A stretch of DNA of 64,000 bases from contig NZ_JAAAYE010000029.1 in the NCBI RefSeq assembly GCF_013282575.1, positions 1 through 64,000 on the forward strand. Direction: 5' to 3'. The translations under genes and the position numbers were made by a program. This DNA comes from Paraburkholderia sp. NMBU_R16 (GTDB taxonomy: Bacteria > Pseudomonadota > Gammaproteobacteria > Burkholderiales > Burkholderiaceae). This document shows positions 1-9,859 of the stretch, in pieces (position 1 is the stretch's first letter; each line of letters begins with the position of its first letter). The notes under the pieces are model-generated. The model ran no database searches. It was not told where the DNA came from and saw only the letters and a list, made by a program, of their open reading frames with translations.

Positions 1-333
1 GCCGCATTCTGCCGCAACCAGCCATACCTCAGCTTGTCGATTCAGAGCGCCTCAAGGGTTCGCTGCGCCGGGCTTACGCCCGCCCTTGACCCGCTAACAT
101 CACCCACTCGGAATTCAAAAGAGGCATAAAAAGGGTAGTTCACTGCTGGAATATTGATCCTTATCGGCCCTGAATATGCTCGGCTGAGGGGCGTTTTATT
201 GCGTATCAACATCCGAGCGAAGCTGTCGCGTATAAAGTTTTTTTATGTCGCGGATTAAATTTGTTTGCTTGAATTAGGCGATCTTCCATGTCGATAAAGC
301 GAAGTGCCAGATATCAAGCGTAGGAAACATCAA
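1..333. other. Region upstream of the T6SS operon, no gene recognised
   Basis: No convincing coding region is visible in the first 333 bases on either strand. The part from about 225 to 275 is clearly AT-richer than the coding DNA that follows, with runs of T and A, as expected of a promoter-bearing intergenic region. The only small inverted repeat seen (GGGC/GCCC near 69-80) has no T tract, so I do not call a terminator. The left edge may hold the end of an upstream intergenic region. Confidence 0.5.
269..298 (+). promoter_or_regulatory. Weak candidate sigma-70 promoter for the T6SS operon
   Basis: TTGAAT (269-274) and GATAAA (293-298) are separated by 18 bases and lie about 35 bases before the tssJ start. 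Both boxes match the consensus only partly. The call rests on position and on the AT-rich surroundings. T6SS operons are often regulated by other factors, so this may not be the main promoter. Confidence 0.25.
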
Positions 334-858
334 ATGACTCACTGGCAATGGCCTGCCGGCCGGATTCTGTCGGCGTGTCTCGTATTGCTCCCGGGCTGCG
401 CTGCGACCGAGCACCTGGCCGCGGCGCCCTATTCGGTCACGTTCGATGTCGCTGCAGACGTGAATCGGGATACGAACCGCAACCCTGCACCGATCGTACT
501 GAAGGTCTTCCAACTGAAGACCGCATCGGCATTCGAGGGCGCCGACTTCTTTTCGTTGCAGAGCAAACCGGATGCGGCCCTCGGCGGCGAGCTCTTGAGC
601 GTCGAGCGCGTCATCCTGCGCCCGGGCGAATCGCGGACGCTGCGCTATGTGGGCAATGTGGAGGCGCATGCGCTCGGCGTCGTCGCAGAGTATCGCTCGC
701 TCGAGCAGAATCGTTGGAAGCTGACCGTCGCGCTGCCGCAGCCGAAACAACTTAACTTCTACCGTTTTTGGCAGACCTCGCCCAGCGAGATGAAAGTGAC
801 GATCGCCGTCAGGAGCGGTGGCTTGGCGCTCGGCAACGACAAGCGAGGCGGTTCATGA
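334..858 (+). CDS. tssJ: T6SS outer-membrane lipoprotein TssJ
   Basis: A 174-residue secreted lipoprotein that anchors the TssL-TssM membrane complex to the outer membrane. A hydrophobic signal peptide ends in LLPGC, giving a lipidated Cys22. The rest matches the TssJ/VasD beta-sandwich (VTFDVAADVNRD, IVLKVFQL, LRPGESRTLRY). The ATG at 334 is preferred to an in-frame GTG at 304 because TAGGAA sits seven bases before it and the signal peptide then has normal length. The stop overlaps the tssK start by ATGA, so it heads the T6SS operon. Confidence 0.93.
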   Translation: MTHWQWPAGRILSACLVLLPGCAATEHLAAAPYSVTFDVAADVNRDTNRNPAPIVLKVFQLKTASAFEGADFFSLQSKPDAALGGELLSVERVILRPGESRTLRYVGNVEAHALGVVAEYRSLEQNRWKLTVALPQPKQLNFYRFWQTSPSEMKVTIAVRSGGLALGNDKRGGS

Positions 859-2225
859 GCGAAGCGCTTTCGTCTTCGACATCGGTTGCGGCGTTGCGCC
901 AGCGCGTGGTCTGGACCGAGGGAATGTTCTTGCGGCCCCAGCATTTCCAGCAATTGGAGCGGCACTGGGAACGCTATGTCCGCGTGCGTTGCGCAGCACT
1001 TCAAGGATTTTTCTGGGGCTTCGACGAACTCGAGATCGATCGGGATCTGCTCGCGCTCGGCAAAATCGCTTTGCTCGCGGCGTCAGGCGTCATGCGCGAC
1101 GGCACGCCATTCGACTTGGCGCACCCAGAGGACCGACCCGAGCCGTTGGACGTACCCGCGCACGCGAAGAACCAACTCGTCGTGCTGGCGCTGCCATTAT
1201 GGCGCGGTGGCGCCGAAGAGATATCGTTCGGCGGCGAAACGCATACGGATCTGGCGCGCTATCTGGTGCGCGAGCACGAGGTGGCGGACGCCAATACCGT
1301 TGCACTTGGTCCGGCACTCGTGCAAACGGGCCGCCTCAATGCACGGCTCATGCTCGAATCGGAGTTGAGCGGGGAGTGGCAGGCGCTCGGCGCGATACGC
1401 GTCATCGAGCGCGGCACGGACGGGCGTTTGCTCGTCGACGAAACCTATATTCCGCCGAGGCTCGTCGCGGCTCGCGATCCGGTGCTGGTGGGCTATACGC
1501 GCGAACTGCATGCACTGCTGTCGCAACGCGGCGAGGCGCTAGGCGAACGGCTTGCGCAGCCGGGCCGTGCGGGCGTTTCCGAAGTGGCGGACTTTCTGCT
1601 GCTGCAACTCGTCAACCGCTATCTGGCGCTCACCTGGCACGCGCAGCAGGAGGTGGTCGTACACCCCGAGACGCTCTTTTGCGATTGGCTGAAGCTCGCC
1701 TGCGATCTCAGCACGTTCACGGCTGCGGGCAGACGTCCGCAGGTCTTGCCGGTCTACTGCCACGACGATCTGCATGCGAGCTTCGCTGCGCTGATGGTCG
1801 AGCTGCGGCGCTCGCTGTCGACTGTGCTTGAACAGAACGCGATCCAACTCGAGCTGACGGACGCAGGCAATCGCGTCCGGGTTGCCGTAATTGCCGATCC
1901 AGCATTGCGCGAACACGCCGGTTTCGTGCTCGCGGTGCACGCCGACGTGCCGGCCGAGACGTTGCGTGAGCGCTTTCCCGCGCAGGCGAAGGTGGGTCCC
2001 GTCGAGCGCATTCAAGACCTCGTGCATTTGCAACTGCCGGGCATCGGCATGCGGCAACTGCCGGTCGCACCGCGACAAATTCCCTACCACGCCGGCCACA
2101 CCTATTTCGAAATCGACAAGGGCAGCGAGCTTTGGCGTCAGTTGGAGCGCTCGGGCGGGCTGGCCTTTCACATCGCCGGCGATTTTCCCGCGCTGTCGAT
2201 GGCGCTTTGGGCGATCCGGGGCTAA
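855..2225 (+). CDS. tssK: T6SS baseplate protein TssK
   Basis: A 456-residue baseplate subunit that joins the TssEFG wedge to the TssLM membrane complex. The N-terminus has the family hallmark VVWTEGMFLRPQHFQQLERH, part of the phage receptor-binding-protein-like shoulder domain, and the C-terminus is the membrane-complex-binding head (YHAGHTYFEIDKGSELW). The ATG at 855 overlaps the tssJ stop; an in-frame upstream start at 768 would add 29 residues with no family similarity. Full length for the family. Confidence 0.95.
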   Translation: MSEALSSSTSVAALRQRVVWTEGMFLRPQHFQQLERHWERYVRVRCAALQGFFWGFDELEIDRDLLALGKIALLAASGVMRDGTPFDLAHPEDRPEPLDVPAHAKNQLVVLALPLWRGGAEEISFGGETHTDLARYLVREHEVADANTVALGPALVQTGRLNARLMLESELSGEWQALGAIRVIERGTDGRLLVDETYIPPRLVAARDPVLVGYTRELHALLSQRGEALGERLAQPGRAGVSEVADFLLLQLVNRYLALTWHAQQEVVVHPETLFCDWLKLACDLSTFTAAGRRPQVLPVYCHDDLHASFAALMVELRRSLSTVLEQNAIQLELTDAGNRVRVAVIADPALREHAGFVLAVHADVPAETLRERFPAQAKVGPVERIQDLVHLQLPGIGMRQLPVAPRQIPYHAGHTYFEIDKGSELWRQLERSGGLAFHIAGDFPALSMALWAIRG

Positions 2226-2252
2226 TAGCTGGATTAGAAGCAGACATTTTCG

Positions 2253-3566
2253 ATGAACTACTCTTCCGATTCGTTTGCCGCCGGTGCGGGCGGCTTCGTT
2301 GCGCCGAATCCCGGAGGCGCGCAGCCGCCTGGACCGTCGGCCGCGCGCGCGGACGCCGAGCCGGCGCCCGGCCAGTGGGCCGCGAGCGGCACGAATCCGC
2401 TCGTCGCAGCGGCCAATCCGCTGCTGAACCTGCTGCCGCAGATTCGCTCGACGGTGCATCACCCGAACCCCGCCTGGTTGCGCGAACATCTCGCAACGGA
2501 GATTCGCCGGTTCGAAGCGCGGGCTCAGGAGGCCGGCGTCGCGCCCGAGGCGATCATCGGCGCGCGCTATTGTCTGTGCACCGCGCTCGATGAAGTTGCG
2601 GCGCTCACGCCATGGGGCGGCGGCGTCTGGTCGGCGCATAGCCTGCTCGTGCTGTTTCACAACGAGACGTGGGGCGGCGAAAAATTCTTCCAAGTGCTCG
2701 AACGTCTTTCGCAACAGCCGCGTCAGCATATCGAGTTGCTCGAACTGCTCTACTTTTGTCTGGCGCTAGGCTTCGAAGGACGCTATCGAGTTCTCGACAA
2801 CGGCCGGTCTCAACTGGAGGCGCTTCGGCAGCAACTCGCGCAGACGATCCGTTCAGTGCGCGGCGAATACGACCCGGCACTCTCTCCGCACTGGCGCGAC
2901 GAACTCACGCGCGAAGCCGTGCGGGGTCCCGCCGTGCCCCTATGGGTGTGCGCGGCGCTTGCGCTGCTTGTGTGCCTGGGCGTGTTCGGCGCATTGCGCA
3001 TCATGCTCGCGAGCCATTCCGATCAATTGTTCGCATCGATCGATTCGCTGCATTTGCCGCAATTGCAGCCGAGCCCGCCGGTGCCGCGTCCCGCGCCGCC
3101 GCCGCGCCTCGCGCGATTCCTCGAGCCCGAGATACAGGCCGGTCTCGTCACCGTGCGCGATGAAGCAGATCGCAGCGTCGTGGTGCTGCGCGGCGACGGC
3201 TTGTTCGAATCGGGCTCGGTGGATGTGATCGGTCGATACCTGCCGGTTCTCACCCGCATCGCGGACGCCTTGAACCGTGTGCCGGGCAATGTTCGCGTGA
3301 CAGGGTACACAGACGATATCCCCGTGCATACCGTGCGCTTCGCATCGAATTGGGACCTCTCGCGCGAGCGGGCCGAAGCGGTTCGCAGCCTGCTCGCGGC
3401 CCGGCTCGGTCAGCCGCAGCGCGTCGTCGCGCAAGGACGCGGCGCGCTCGACCCGATCGCACCCAACGACAGTCCGGCCGGGCGCGCCCGTAACCGGCGC
3501 GTAGAGATTACGCTGATGCTCGCCCCTGTGGACAGCGCGGCATCGGCAGCCACGGAGACGCACTGA
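2253..3566 (+). CDS. tssL: T6SS inner-membrane protein TssL with OmpA-like domain
   Basis: A 437-residue DotU/TssL protein. Residues about 1-60 are a low-complexity Pro/Ala cytoplasmic leader, 65-222 the DotU cytoplasmic domain (YCLCTALDEVAALTPWGG), and 228-252 the single membrane helix. The periplasmic end from about residue 310 is an OmpA/MotB-like peptidoglycan-binding domain (VRVTGYTDD, SNWDLSRERAEAV, GRARNRRVEI). TssL partners TssM in the membrane complex; the OmpA-like extension marks the longer specialised TssL type. It starts 27 bases after tssK and ends just before tssM. Confidence 0.95.
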   Translation: MNYSSDSFAAGAGGFVAPNPGGAQPPGPSAARADAEPAPGQWAASGTNPLVAAANPLLNLLPQIRSTVHHPNPAWLREHLATEIRRFEARAQEAGVAPEAIIGARYCLCTALDEVAALTPWGGGVWSAHSLLVLFHNETWGGEKFFQVLERLSQQPRQHIELLELLYFCLALGFEGRYRVLDNGRSQLEALRQQLAQTIRSVRGEYDPALSPHWRDELTREAVRGPAVPLWVCAALALLVCLGVFGALRIMLASHSDQLFASIDSLHLPQLQPSPPVPRPAPPPRLARFLEPEIQAGLVTVRDEADRSVVVLRGDGLFESGSVDVIGRYLPVLTRIADALNRVPGNVRVTGYTDDIPVHTVRFASNWDLSRERAEAVRSLLAARLGQPQRVVAQGRGALDPIAPNDSPAGRARNRRVEITLMLAPVDSAASAATETH

Positions 3567-3568
3567 GC

Positions 3569-6500
3569 ATGAGCCAAGTCTTTGAGCGTATTGCGCGTGC
3601 GCTGCGGCGAGGTGAAGCAATGACCTTGGCGGGCCTCGTCGTGCTCGCTGTCCTGATCTGGATTGCCGGCCCGCTGTTCGCGTTTGCAGGTTACCGTCCA
3701 CTCGAAAGCGCATGGGTGCGCTGCTCGGTCATCGGCTTGATATTCGCGGCGTGGGCGATACGCTTCGCCTGGCGTCGCTGGCGAGCCGCGCAGCTCAATA
3801 CGCAGATGCTGAATCAGTTGCGTAGCGCGAGCTCGCGCGCGGCGGGTCAGGAGCCGGCGCAACCGCACCTGGAGGAGTTGCGCAGCCGCTTCGACGAAGC
3901 TGCGACGCTGCTGAAGCGCGTCAGCTTCGGCCGGGTCGACGGCGCGCGCAAAGGGGTGGCGAGCTGGTTCGAACGGATGTCGCGTCAGTATCTGTATCAG
4001 TTGCCCTGGTACGTCTTCATCGGTGCACCCGGATCGGGCAAGACCACGGCGCTCGTCAATTCGGGGCTCAGCTTTCCGCTTGCGGAGCAGTTCGGCCGTG
4101 CGGCGATTCGCGGCGTGGGCGGCACGCGCCATTGCGACTGGTGGTTCACGAACGATGCGGTGTTGATCGACACGGCCGGCCGATACACGACGCACGAAAG
4201 CAACCGCGCGCTCGACGAAGGCGAATGGAACGGGTTCGTCGAGCTGCTCAAGAAGTACCGCGCCCGCCAGCCTTTGAACGGTGCGATGCTGACCATCAGC
4301 GTAGCCGATTTGCTGAGCGCCTCCGAAGCGGAGCGCACGCAGCACGCGATGGTGCTGCGCCGGCGTCTGCAGGAGTTACGCGCGCAGCTTGGCATTCAGT
4401 TCCCTGTCTATCTACTCGTGACGAAAGCCGATCTGCTCGCCGGCTTCATGGAATATTTCAGCGCGTTCGGGCGGACCGAGCGTGCGCAAGTCTGGGGTTT
4501 CACGTTTGCCTTGCGTGAGAGCGGCGCACCCACGTTCGATTTGCGCGAAGCATTCGATCGCGAGTATCGACTGCTGAATCGGCGCTTGAACGACGCGTTG
4601 CCGGAACTGCTCAGCGGCCAAAGCGACGCTCGCCATTGCGAGATGGCCTATCTGCTGCCGCAGCAATTCGCGGACTTGCAGGACATGTTGGGACAGTTCG
4701 TGGCCGAAGTGTTTTCGGTGTCGAGCCTCGAGCCGATGCCGTTGCTCCGCGGCGTCTATTTCACGAGCGGCACGCAGGAGGGCACGGCATTCGACCGCGT
4801 GATGAGCGGCATCAAGCGCTATCTGAAGATCGAGGGCGTGCCGCCTGCGGCGCAAGCCGGCTCGACGGGGCGCAGTTTTTTCCTGAAGAACCTGCTGCAG
4901 GAACACATCTTCCGTGAGGCGGCGCTGGCCGGCACCAACATGCGCTGGCATGAACGGCGGCGCGCGCTGCGAATCGCCGGCTATGTCGCGCTCGGTCTCG
5001 TGCTGTGCCTGACGGTCGCGGCCTGGATGCGCAGCTACACACGCAATCGCCTGTATCTGGACGAGGTGGCCGCGCGCGTGCCGGTGGTGGATGCCGAGGT
5101 CAGCCGCGCGAAACTCGCCGATGCCGACGATATCGCACGTCTGCTGCCTGCGCTCGATAAGTTGCGGGCATTGCCGGCCTCGCAGCGGTTCGACCTGCAT
5201 CGTCCGCCGCTCGCGTATCGATGGGGACTGTTCCAGGGCGAGAAGATCGAGGAGGCCGCCGACGCCGTCTATCGCCGCGCGCTCGAGAACGTGCTGCTGC
5301 CGCTTGCTGCGCGCCGGATGGAATCGGCGCTGCAAGAGGCCCGCAACGGGAGCGGCGAATACGCGTATGCAGCGTTGAAAGCCTATCTGATGCTGTACGA
5401 AAGCGCGCACTACGACCCGGCATTCGTGCAGGCAGTCGTGGACCTCGAACTGGAGCGCTCGCTGCCGGCCGACTTTCCGGTAGCGCAACGTGCGTCCCTG
5501 CGCTCACATCTGGCCTCGCTGTTCGGCGATCGTGTTGCCGTGTCGCCGTTTCCGATGAACGAGCGCCTCGTCGCCGACGTGCGCGACCGCCTGCGGCAGA
5601 TCCCATTCTCGCAACGGCTCTACGGCCAGCTCGCCAGCACGATGCGCGCGAGCACGGCGGCTTACGACTTCAGCGTCGCGCAGGCAGTGGGGCCGGACGC
5701 GTCGCTCGTGTTCCGGCGTCGCAGCGGCAAGGGGCTCGACGAGGGCGTCCCCGGTCTTTATACGCCCGAGGGCTACTGGAACGTGTTCGCCAAGCGGCTG
5801 AACGACGAGATCGACCGTTTCGGCCGTGAGGAAATGTGGGTGCTGAATCGGGGTGCCTCCGAAGTTCCGAGTGCGGCCGACGAAGCCAACTGGGCGCGCA
5901 ACATCCGACAGCTCTACCTGAACGACTACGTCAAGACCTGGGACGATTATTTGGCCGACATCGCCCTGCAGCGCGGCGCCACCCTCACGCAGAGCATCCA
6001 GATTGCACGGATGCTGTCCTCGCAGGATTCGCCGCTCGTGCGCCTCGTTCGTGCGCTGGCACGCGAAACAGCGCTCGGGGAGGCCGACGGCGGTGGCGAG
6101 CACGCGCTCGAGGTGCAGGTGCAGGACAAGGTCGGCGAAGCCCGAAGCTCGCTCGCGCAGGTTTTCGGGGGCGTGCCGGCAGGCGACACGCGTAGCGCAC
6201 CGTCGCCCACTCGGCCCGAAGACGCGGTCGACGCCCATTTCGCCGGCTTGCGCGCGCTGGCGCCTGCCAGCGGCGGCAAGGGCGAGCAGGGGGCGGGGCC
6301 GTTGGATACGACGCTCAAGATGATCGATGCGCTTTACACCTACCTGTCGGCAACCGACGACGCGCTGCGCGGTGGCGCGACGCCGCCGCCGTCCAGCGCC
6401 ATGGACCAGGTCCGCGCACAGGCAGGGCGCTTGCCGACGCCGGTGCGCGAGATGCTCTACGACCTTTCGAATGCGGCGAACGGCAATGTCGCCGCCGTCG

Positions 6501-7207
6501 AACAGAAGAACATCGCGCAAAGCGCGGGCACGAGCGTCGGCGACTTCTGCCGGCAGGCCATCGCGGGACGCTACCCATTCGCGCGTGGTGCGGCGCGTGA
6601 TGTCGCGCCGGCGGACTTCGCTCATCTGTTTGCGCCGGGCGCACTGATGGACGACTTTTTCCAGAAACACCTGCAAACGCTCGTGAATACGTCGGCCCAG
6701 CCCTGGCGCTTCGACAACCGTCCGACCGACGCGAATCCGTCGGACGCGGCGATGCTTGCGTCGTTCGAGAAAGCGGCCGTGATCCGCGATGTCTACTTCG
6801 CCGGTGCAAGCCACGATGCGCAATTGAAGGTCGAGATCATGCCGCTCGACATGGACCCGTCGATTACAGAGATGGTCCTCGACGTCGACGGACAAATCAT
6901 CCGCTATGCGCACGGGCCGCAGGTACCGGCCACGGTGCAGTGGCCCGGTCCGCGCGGCAGCAACCAGGTCCGGCTGCAGGTCTTCGAGCAGTCGGGCGCG
7001 ACCGGCGGCTTCATGACCGAAGGACCGTGGGCGCTGCATCGACTCTTCGATCGCGCGTCGCTTTCGTTAGGGCGTGCGCCCGAGCAGATGGTCGCAAGCT
7101 TCACCGTCGACGGCAAGCCGTTGTCGTTACGCGTGACGGCCGGCAGCATCCGCAACCCGTTCCGGCTGCCGCAGATGGAGTCGTTTTCGTGTCCGGCGAA
7201 GTCATGA
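3569..7207 (+). CDS. tssM: T6SS inner-membrane protein TssM (IcmF)
   Basis: A 1212-residue scaffold of the T6SS membrane complex. Two helices near residues 18-40 and 50-67 are followed by a cytoplasmic NTPase-like domain with Walker A GAPGSGKT at 152-159, a further helix near 470-490 (VALGLVLCLTVAAWM) and a long periplasmic part that contacts TssJ. The Walker A is intact, which is not true of every TssM. It begins two bases after tssL and overlaps tagF by ATGA. Length is typical. Confidence 0.95.
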   Translation: MSQVFERIARALRRGEAMTLAGLVVLAVLIWIAGPLFAFAGYRPLESAWVRCSVIGLIFAAWAIRFAWRRWRAAQLNTQMLNQLRSASSRAAGQEPAQPHLEELRSRFDEAATLLKRVSFGRVDGARKGVASWFERMSRQYLYQLPWYVFIGAPGSGKTTALVNSGLSFPLAEQFGRAAIRGVGGTRHCDWWFTNDAVLIDTAGRYTTHESNRALDEGEWNGFVELLKKYRARQPLNGAMLTISVADLLSASEAERTQHAMVLRRRLQELRAQLGIQFPVYLLVTKADLLAGFMEYFSAFGRTERAQVWGFTFALRESGAPTFDLREAFDREYRLLNRRLNDALPELLSGQSDARHCEMAYLLPQQFADLQDMLGQFVAEVFSVSSLEPMPLLRGVYFTSGTQEGTAFDRVMSGIKRYLKIEGVPPAAQAGSTGRSFFLKNLLQEHIFREAALAGTNMRWHERRRALRIAGYVALGLVLCLTVAAWMRSYTRNRLYLDEVAARVPVVDAEVSRAKLADADDIARLLPALDKLRALPASQRFDLHRPPLAYRWGLFQGEKIEEAADAVYRRALENVLLPLAARRMESALQEARNGSGEYAYAALKAYLMLYESAHYDPAFVQAVVDLELERSLPADFPVAQRASLRSHLASLFGDRVAVSPFPMNERLVADVRDRLRQIPFSQRLYGQLASTMRASTAAYDFSVAQAVGPDASLVFRRRSGKGLDEGVPGLYTPEGYWNVFAKRLNDEIDRFGREEMWVLNRGASEVPSAADEANWARNIRQLYLNDYVKTWDDYLADIALQRGATLTQSIQIARMLSSQDSPLVRLVRALARETALGEADGGGEHALEVQVQDKVGEARSSLAQVFGGVPAGDTRSAPSPTRPEDAVDAHFAGLRALAPASGGKGEQGAGPLDTTLKMIDALYTYLSATDDALRGGATPPPSSAMDQVRAQAGRLPTPVREMLYDLSNAANGNVAAVEQKNIAQSAGTSVGDFCRQAIAGRYPFARGAARDVAPADFAHLFAPGALMDDFFQKHLQTLVNTSAQPWRFDNRPTDANPSDAAMLASFEKAAVIRDVYFAGASHDAQLKVEIMPLDMDPSITEMVLDVDGQIIRYAHGPQVPATVQWPGPRGSNQVRLQVFEQSGATGGFMTEGPWALHRLFDRASLSLGRAPEQMVASFTVDGKPLSLRVTAGSIRNPFRLPQMESFSCPAKS

Positions 7208-7881
7208 GCGCTGTCCCTATGTCCGACGACGCGACGTTGCCAGCCTGGTACGGGAAGATTCCGAGCGCCGGCGACTTCGTCAACCGACGGCTGCCGCACG
7301 AGCTTGCGCTCTGGTGGGAGCGCTGGATGCAGCTAGGCGTGAGCGCAATGCGGCAGCGCGGCGCGGGCGAGATCGAGCGCTATTACACGATCGCACCGGC
7401 GTGGAATTTCCTGATTCCCGCAGGCGCCGGAGCATCGTGCGTTCAAGCCGGGTGTCTCGCGCCGAGTTGCGATCGCGTCGGGCGCTATTACCCGCTGATC
7501 GTCACCCAACCGATCGCGGTGGCGGACTACTGGAGCGGATTGCCCGATGACGCCGACGCGTTTTATCGGCAGATCGGTATCGCTCTGATCGAAACGATCC
7601 GCTTCGCGCATTCGCCCGGGCACTTCGAGCAGGCGCTTGCGCAAGCGCGGCTCCTGCCGCGCGGCGCGGTCGGTGGCAGCTCGACCTGGGCGAGCGAGGC
7701 CGCGCCGTCGGCCGAGCCGGTCGCATGGCCCGCGCTGTCGCAGTACTTCGATCCGCACGGGGCGACGAGCTTCTGGTGGACTCATCGCATCGACGGCTCC
7801 CCATTGCGCACGCATGCGCATACCGGTGTGCCCGACGCGCGGCTGTTCGTCAGGCTATTCGGCGCGCAGCCGGATGGTTAG
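7204..7881 (+). CDS. tagF: T6SS-associated protein TagF
   Basis: A 225-residue TagF/ImpM family protein. The family signature GKIPSAGDFVNRRLP opens the domain, and WWTHRIDGS lies near the end. In Pseudomonas aeruginosa TagF is a post-translational repressor of T6SS assembly, countered by kinase signalling; whether that applies here is inferred. The ATG at 7204 overlaps the tssM stop. An in-frame GTG at 7189 would add five residues. A membrane Ser/Thr kinase follows directly, which supports a regulatory pair. Confidence 0.92.
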   Translation: MSAVPMSDDATLPAWYGKIPSAGDFVNRRLPHELALWWERWMQLGVSAMRQRGAGEIERYYTIAPAWNFLIPAGAGASCVQAGCLAPSCDRVGRYYPLIVTQPIAVADYWSGLPDDADAFYRQIGIALIETIRFAHSPGHFEQALAQARLLPRGAVGGSSTWASEAAPSAEPVAWPALSQYFDPHGATSFWWTHRIDGSPLRTHAHTGVPDARLFVRLFGAQPDG

Positions 7882-7950
7882 CCGAACGCGCGGCGACGAG
7901 AGAAGGCCTGCGCGAACAGCGTGGGAGGAGAACGGTTCAAGAGGTCGCAA

Positions 7951-9831
7951 ATGACGGAACAGCTATCGAGGGAAAACGAACAGGACGCAGGCGTCGCCGT
8001 GGCCGGACAGGCCGTGCGGCCGCTGCCGCTCGGCCATCGGCTCGGCGAATTGCAGATCGAGGCGGTGCTCGGCGGCGGCGGCTTCGGAATCGTCTATCGT
8101 GCGTTCGATTTGGCGCTGCAGCGGGTGGTGGCGATCAAGGAGTACATGCCCTCGATGCTTGCGGTACGCGACGGCGACCAGACTGTCGCGCTGCGCTCGG
8201 AGCGCTTCGCGCAGGCGTTCGACGCGGGCAGGAGCGCGTTTCTCAACGAGGCGCGGCTGCTCGCGCAGTTCGATCACCCGGGTCTCGTGAAGGTCTTGCA
8301 CTTCGGCGCCAGTCACGGCACGGCATACATGGTGACGCCGTTCTACGAGGGCCGCACACTCAAGCAGATGTTCGACGGCGGCGTGCGGACGAGCGAGGCC
8401 GAACTGCGCGACATCGTTGCCGCTTTGCTCGGCGCGCTCGATACGCTGCACCGCGCGCAGTGCTTTCATCGCGATATCTCGCTCGACAACATCTTGATCC
8501 GGCCCGACGGCAAGCCCGTGCTGCTCGATTTCGGCGCGGCGCGCAAGAAGATCGGCGATGTCGTCGACGACAGCGCGATGATGCTCAAGCCCGGGTATGC
8601 GCCGATCGAGCAGTACACCGACGATCCGGCTTTCAGCCAGGGCCCGTGGACCGATCTTTACGCGCTGGGCGCCGTGCTGCATGCGATGGTGTCGGGCGAG
8701 CTGCCGCCGGCGGCCGTCGTGCGCAGCATCCAGGACAATTACCAGCCGCTTGCAGCGCGCGCGTTGCCGCAGCGAGAGCGGTACAGTTTGCCGTTCCTCG
8801 CGGCGATCGACCACGCGTTGCAACTGCGTATCGCGGATCGGCCCGAATCGATCGCCGAGTTTGCCGCCGAACTCGGCCTGCATGATTTCGATCGCGGCTC
8901 GTATCCGTCTGCGCCCTCGACATCACCTGCTGTCGAACTTGCGCCTGAGGTCGAATCGGCGCCCGAGGCCGAATCGGCGCGTCCGGCCAAATCGACGTGC
9001 TCGGCCGAATCGGCACCTTCGGTCGGGGCAGCGCCTACGGCCGAACCGCCACCTGCGATCGAATCGACGACGGCCGCCGCGCTCGCACGACAGCAAGCGC
9101 CAGAGATAACAGGGGAGCCGCCCGGCGTGCGCGCGACGCAACCCGCCGAGGCCCGAACGGGCATCGCCAAACTCGCTGATCGAGTAGCCCACCGCTTCGG
9201 GCCCACACCTCGGCTTTTAGCCGGAACCGCGCTGATCGCGGTCGTAGCGGGCACCGTTGCCATCGCACACTTCGCCAAGCCGGCGAAGCCGGTGACCGCG
9301 CCGGTATCGGCATCGGCGGGCGCGCGACCGAGCGCCGCGCGAATCGTCTCGGGCGCAGCGGCCACTGCAACAGTCGCCGGCCAACATCAAACGGCTTCCG
9401 CGGCGCCCGCACCGGCCACGGCGGCGCCTCAGCGCGACTTGTCGTTCACGACGAGCGCGAGCGGTACGCCCGCCGCGCAACCGGCGGCGGCCGCGAGCCG
9501 TGAAGCGCCGGCCGCCAGCCTCGACGCATCGGAGTCCGTCGTCGCGCCGGCAGGCGCCAGCGCGCAAAGCGCCTCCACACCGGTACAGGCATCCGCGCCG
9601 CAGCCGCTCAAAGTCGCCGATACGGTCTTCGTGCGCCTGCACATCCGGCCATGGGGCGAAATCTATGTCGGCGGTGTCAAGCGCGGCGTGAGCCCGCCAC
9701 TCAGATCGTTGGCACTGAGTCCCGGCGTCTATCAGATCGAGGTCCGCAACGGCAGCCTGCCGCCGCTGCGCCGTACCTTGAGGGTCGACCCGGGCAGCAA
9801 GTCGATCAACATCGACTACGCATTCGAGTGA
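7951..9831 (+). CDS. Membrane-anchored Ser/Thr protein kinase of the T6SS
   Basis: A 626-residue kinase in the position of PpkA. The kinase domain (about 30-310) has a glycine loop GGGGFG at 41-46, Lys63, Glu100, HRD at 173-175, Asn180 and DFG at 193-195. The catalytic loop reads HRDISLDN, with Ser where HRDxKxxN kinases have Lys; this occurs in other bacterial kinase groups. A Pro/Ala/Glu linker with repeated AES-type units (325-375) leads to one membrane helix at 422-441 and a periplasmic PEGA-like end (about 560-626). The ATG at 7951 is preferred to GTG 7921. No Fha target or PppA phosphatase gene is seen nearby. Confidence 0.85.
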   Translation: MTEQLSRENEQDAGVAVAGQAVRPLPLGHRLGELQIEAVLGGGGFGIVYRAFDLALQRVVAIKEYMPSMLAVRDGDQTVALRSERFAQAFDAGRSAFLNEARLLAQFDHPGLVKVLHFGASHGTAYMVTPFYEGRTLKQMFDGGVRTSEAELRDIVAALLGALDTLHRAQCFHRDISLDNILIRPDGKPVLLDFGAARKKIGDVVDDSAMMLKPGYAPIEQYTDDPAFSQGPWTDLYALGAVLHAMVSGELPPAAVVRSIQDNYQPLAARALPQRERYSLPFLAAIDHALQLRIADRPESIAEFAAELGLHDFDRGSYPSAPSTSPAVELAPEVESAPEAESARPAKSTCSAESAPSVGAAPTAEPPPAIESTTAAALARQQAPEITGEPPGVRATQPAEARTGIAKLADRVAHRFGPTPRLLAGTALIAVVAGTVAIAHFAKPAKPVTAPVSASAGARPSAARIVSGAAATATVAGQHQTASAAPAPATAAPQRDLSFTTSASGTPAAQPAAAASREAPAASLDASESVVAPAGASAQSASTPVQASAPQPLKVADTVFVRLHIRPWGEIYVGGVKRGVSPPLRSLALSPGVYQIEVRNGSLPPLRRTLRVDPGSKSINIDYAFE

Positions 9832-9859
9832 CATGGAACGATTCATAGACAGGAAAGCC

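Noticed and set aside
8467-8496. Idea that the T6SS kinase is a dead pseudokinase because of HRDISLDN
   Set aside because: The glycine loop, Lys63, Glu100, HRD Asp, Asn180 and DFG are all present, and Ser in place of the catalytic-loop Lys is found in other active bacterial kinases.
8925-9060. Direct repeats in the kinase gene as a tandem-repeat or CRISPR-like array
   Set aside because: They encode a low-complexity Glu/Ala/Ser/Pro linker between kinase domain and membrane helix; units are irregular with no spacers. No CRISPR array or tRNA or rRNA gene was seen in the window.
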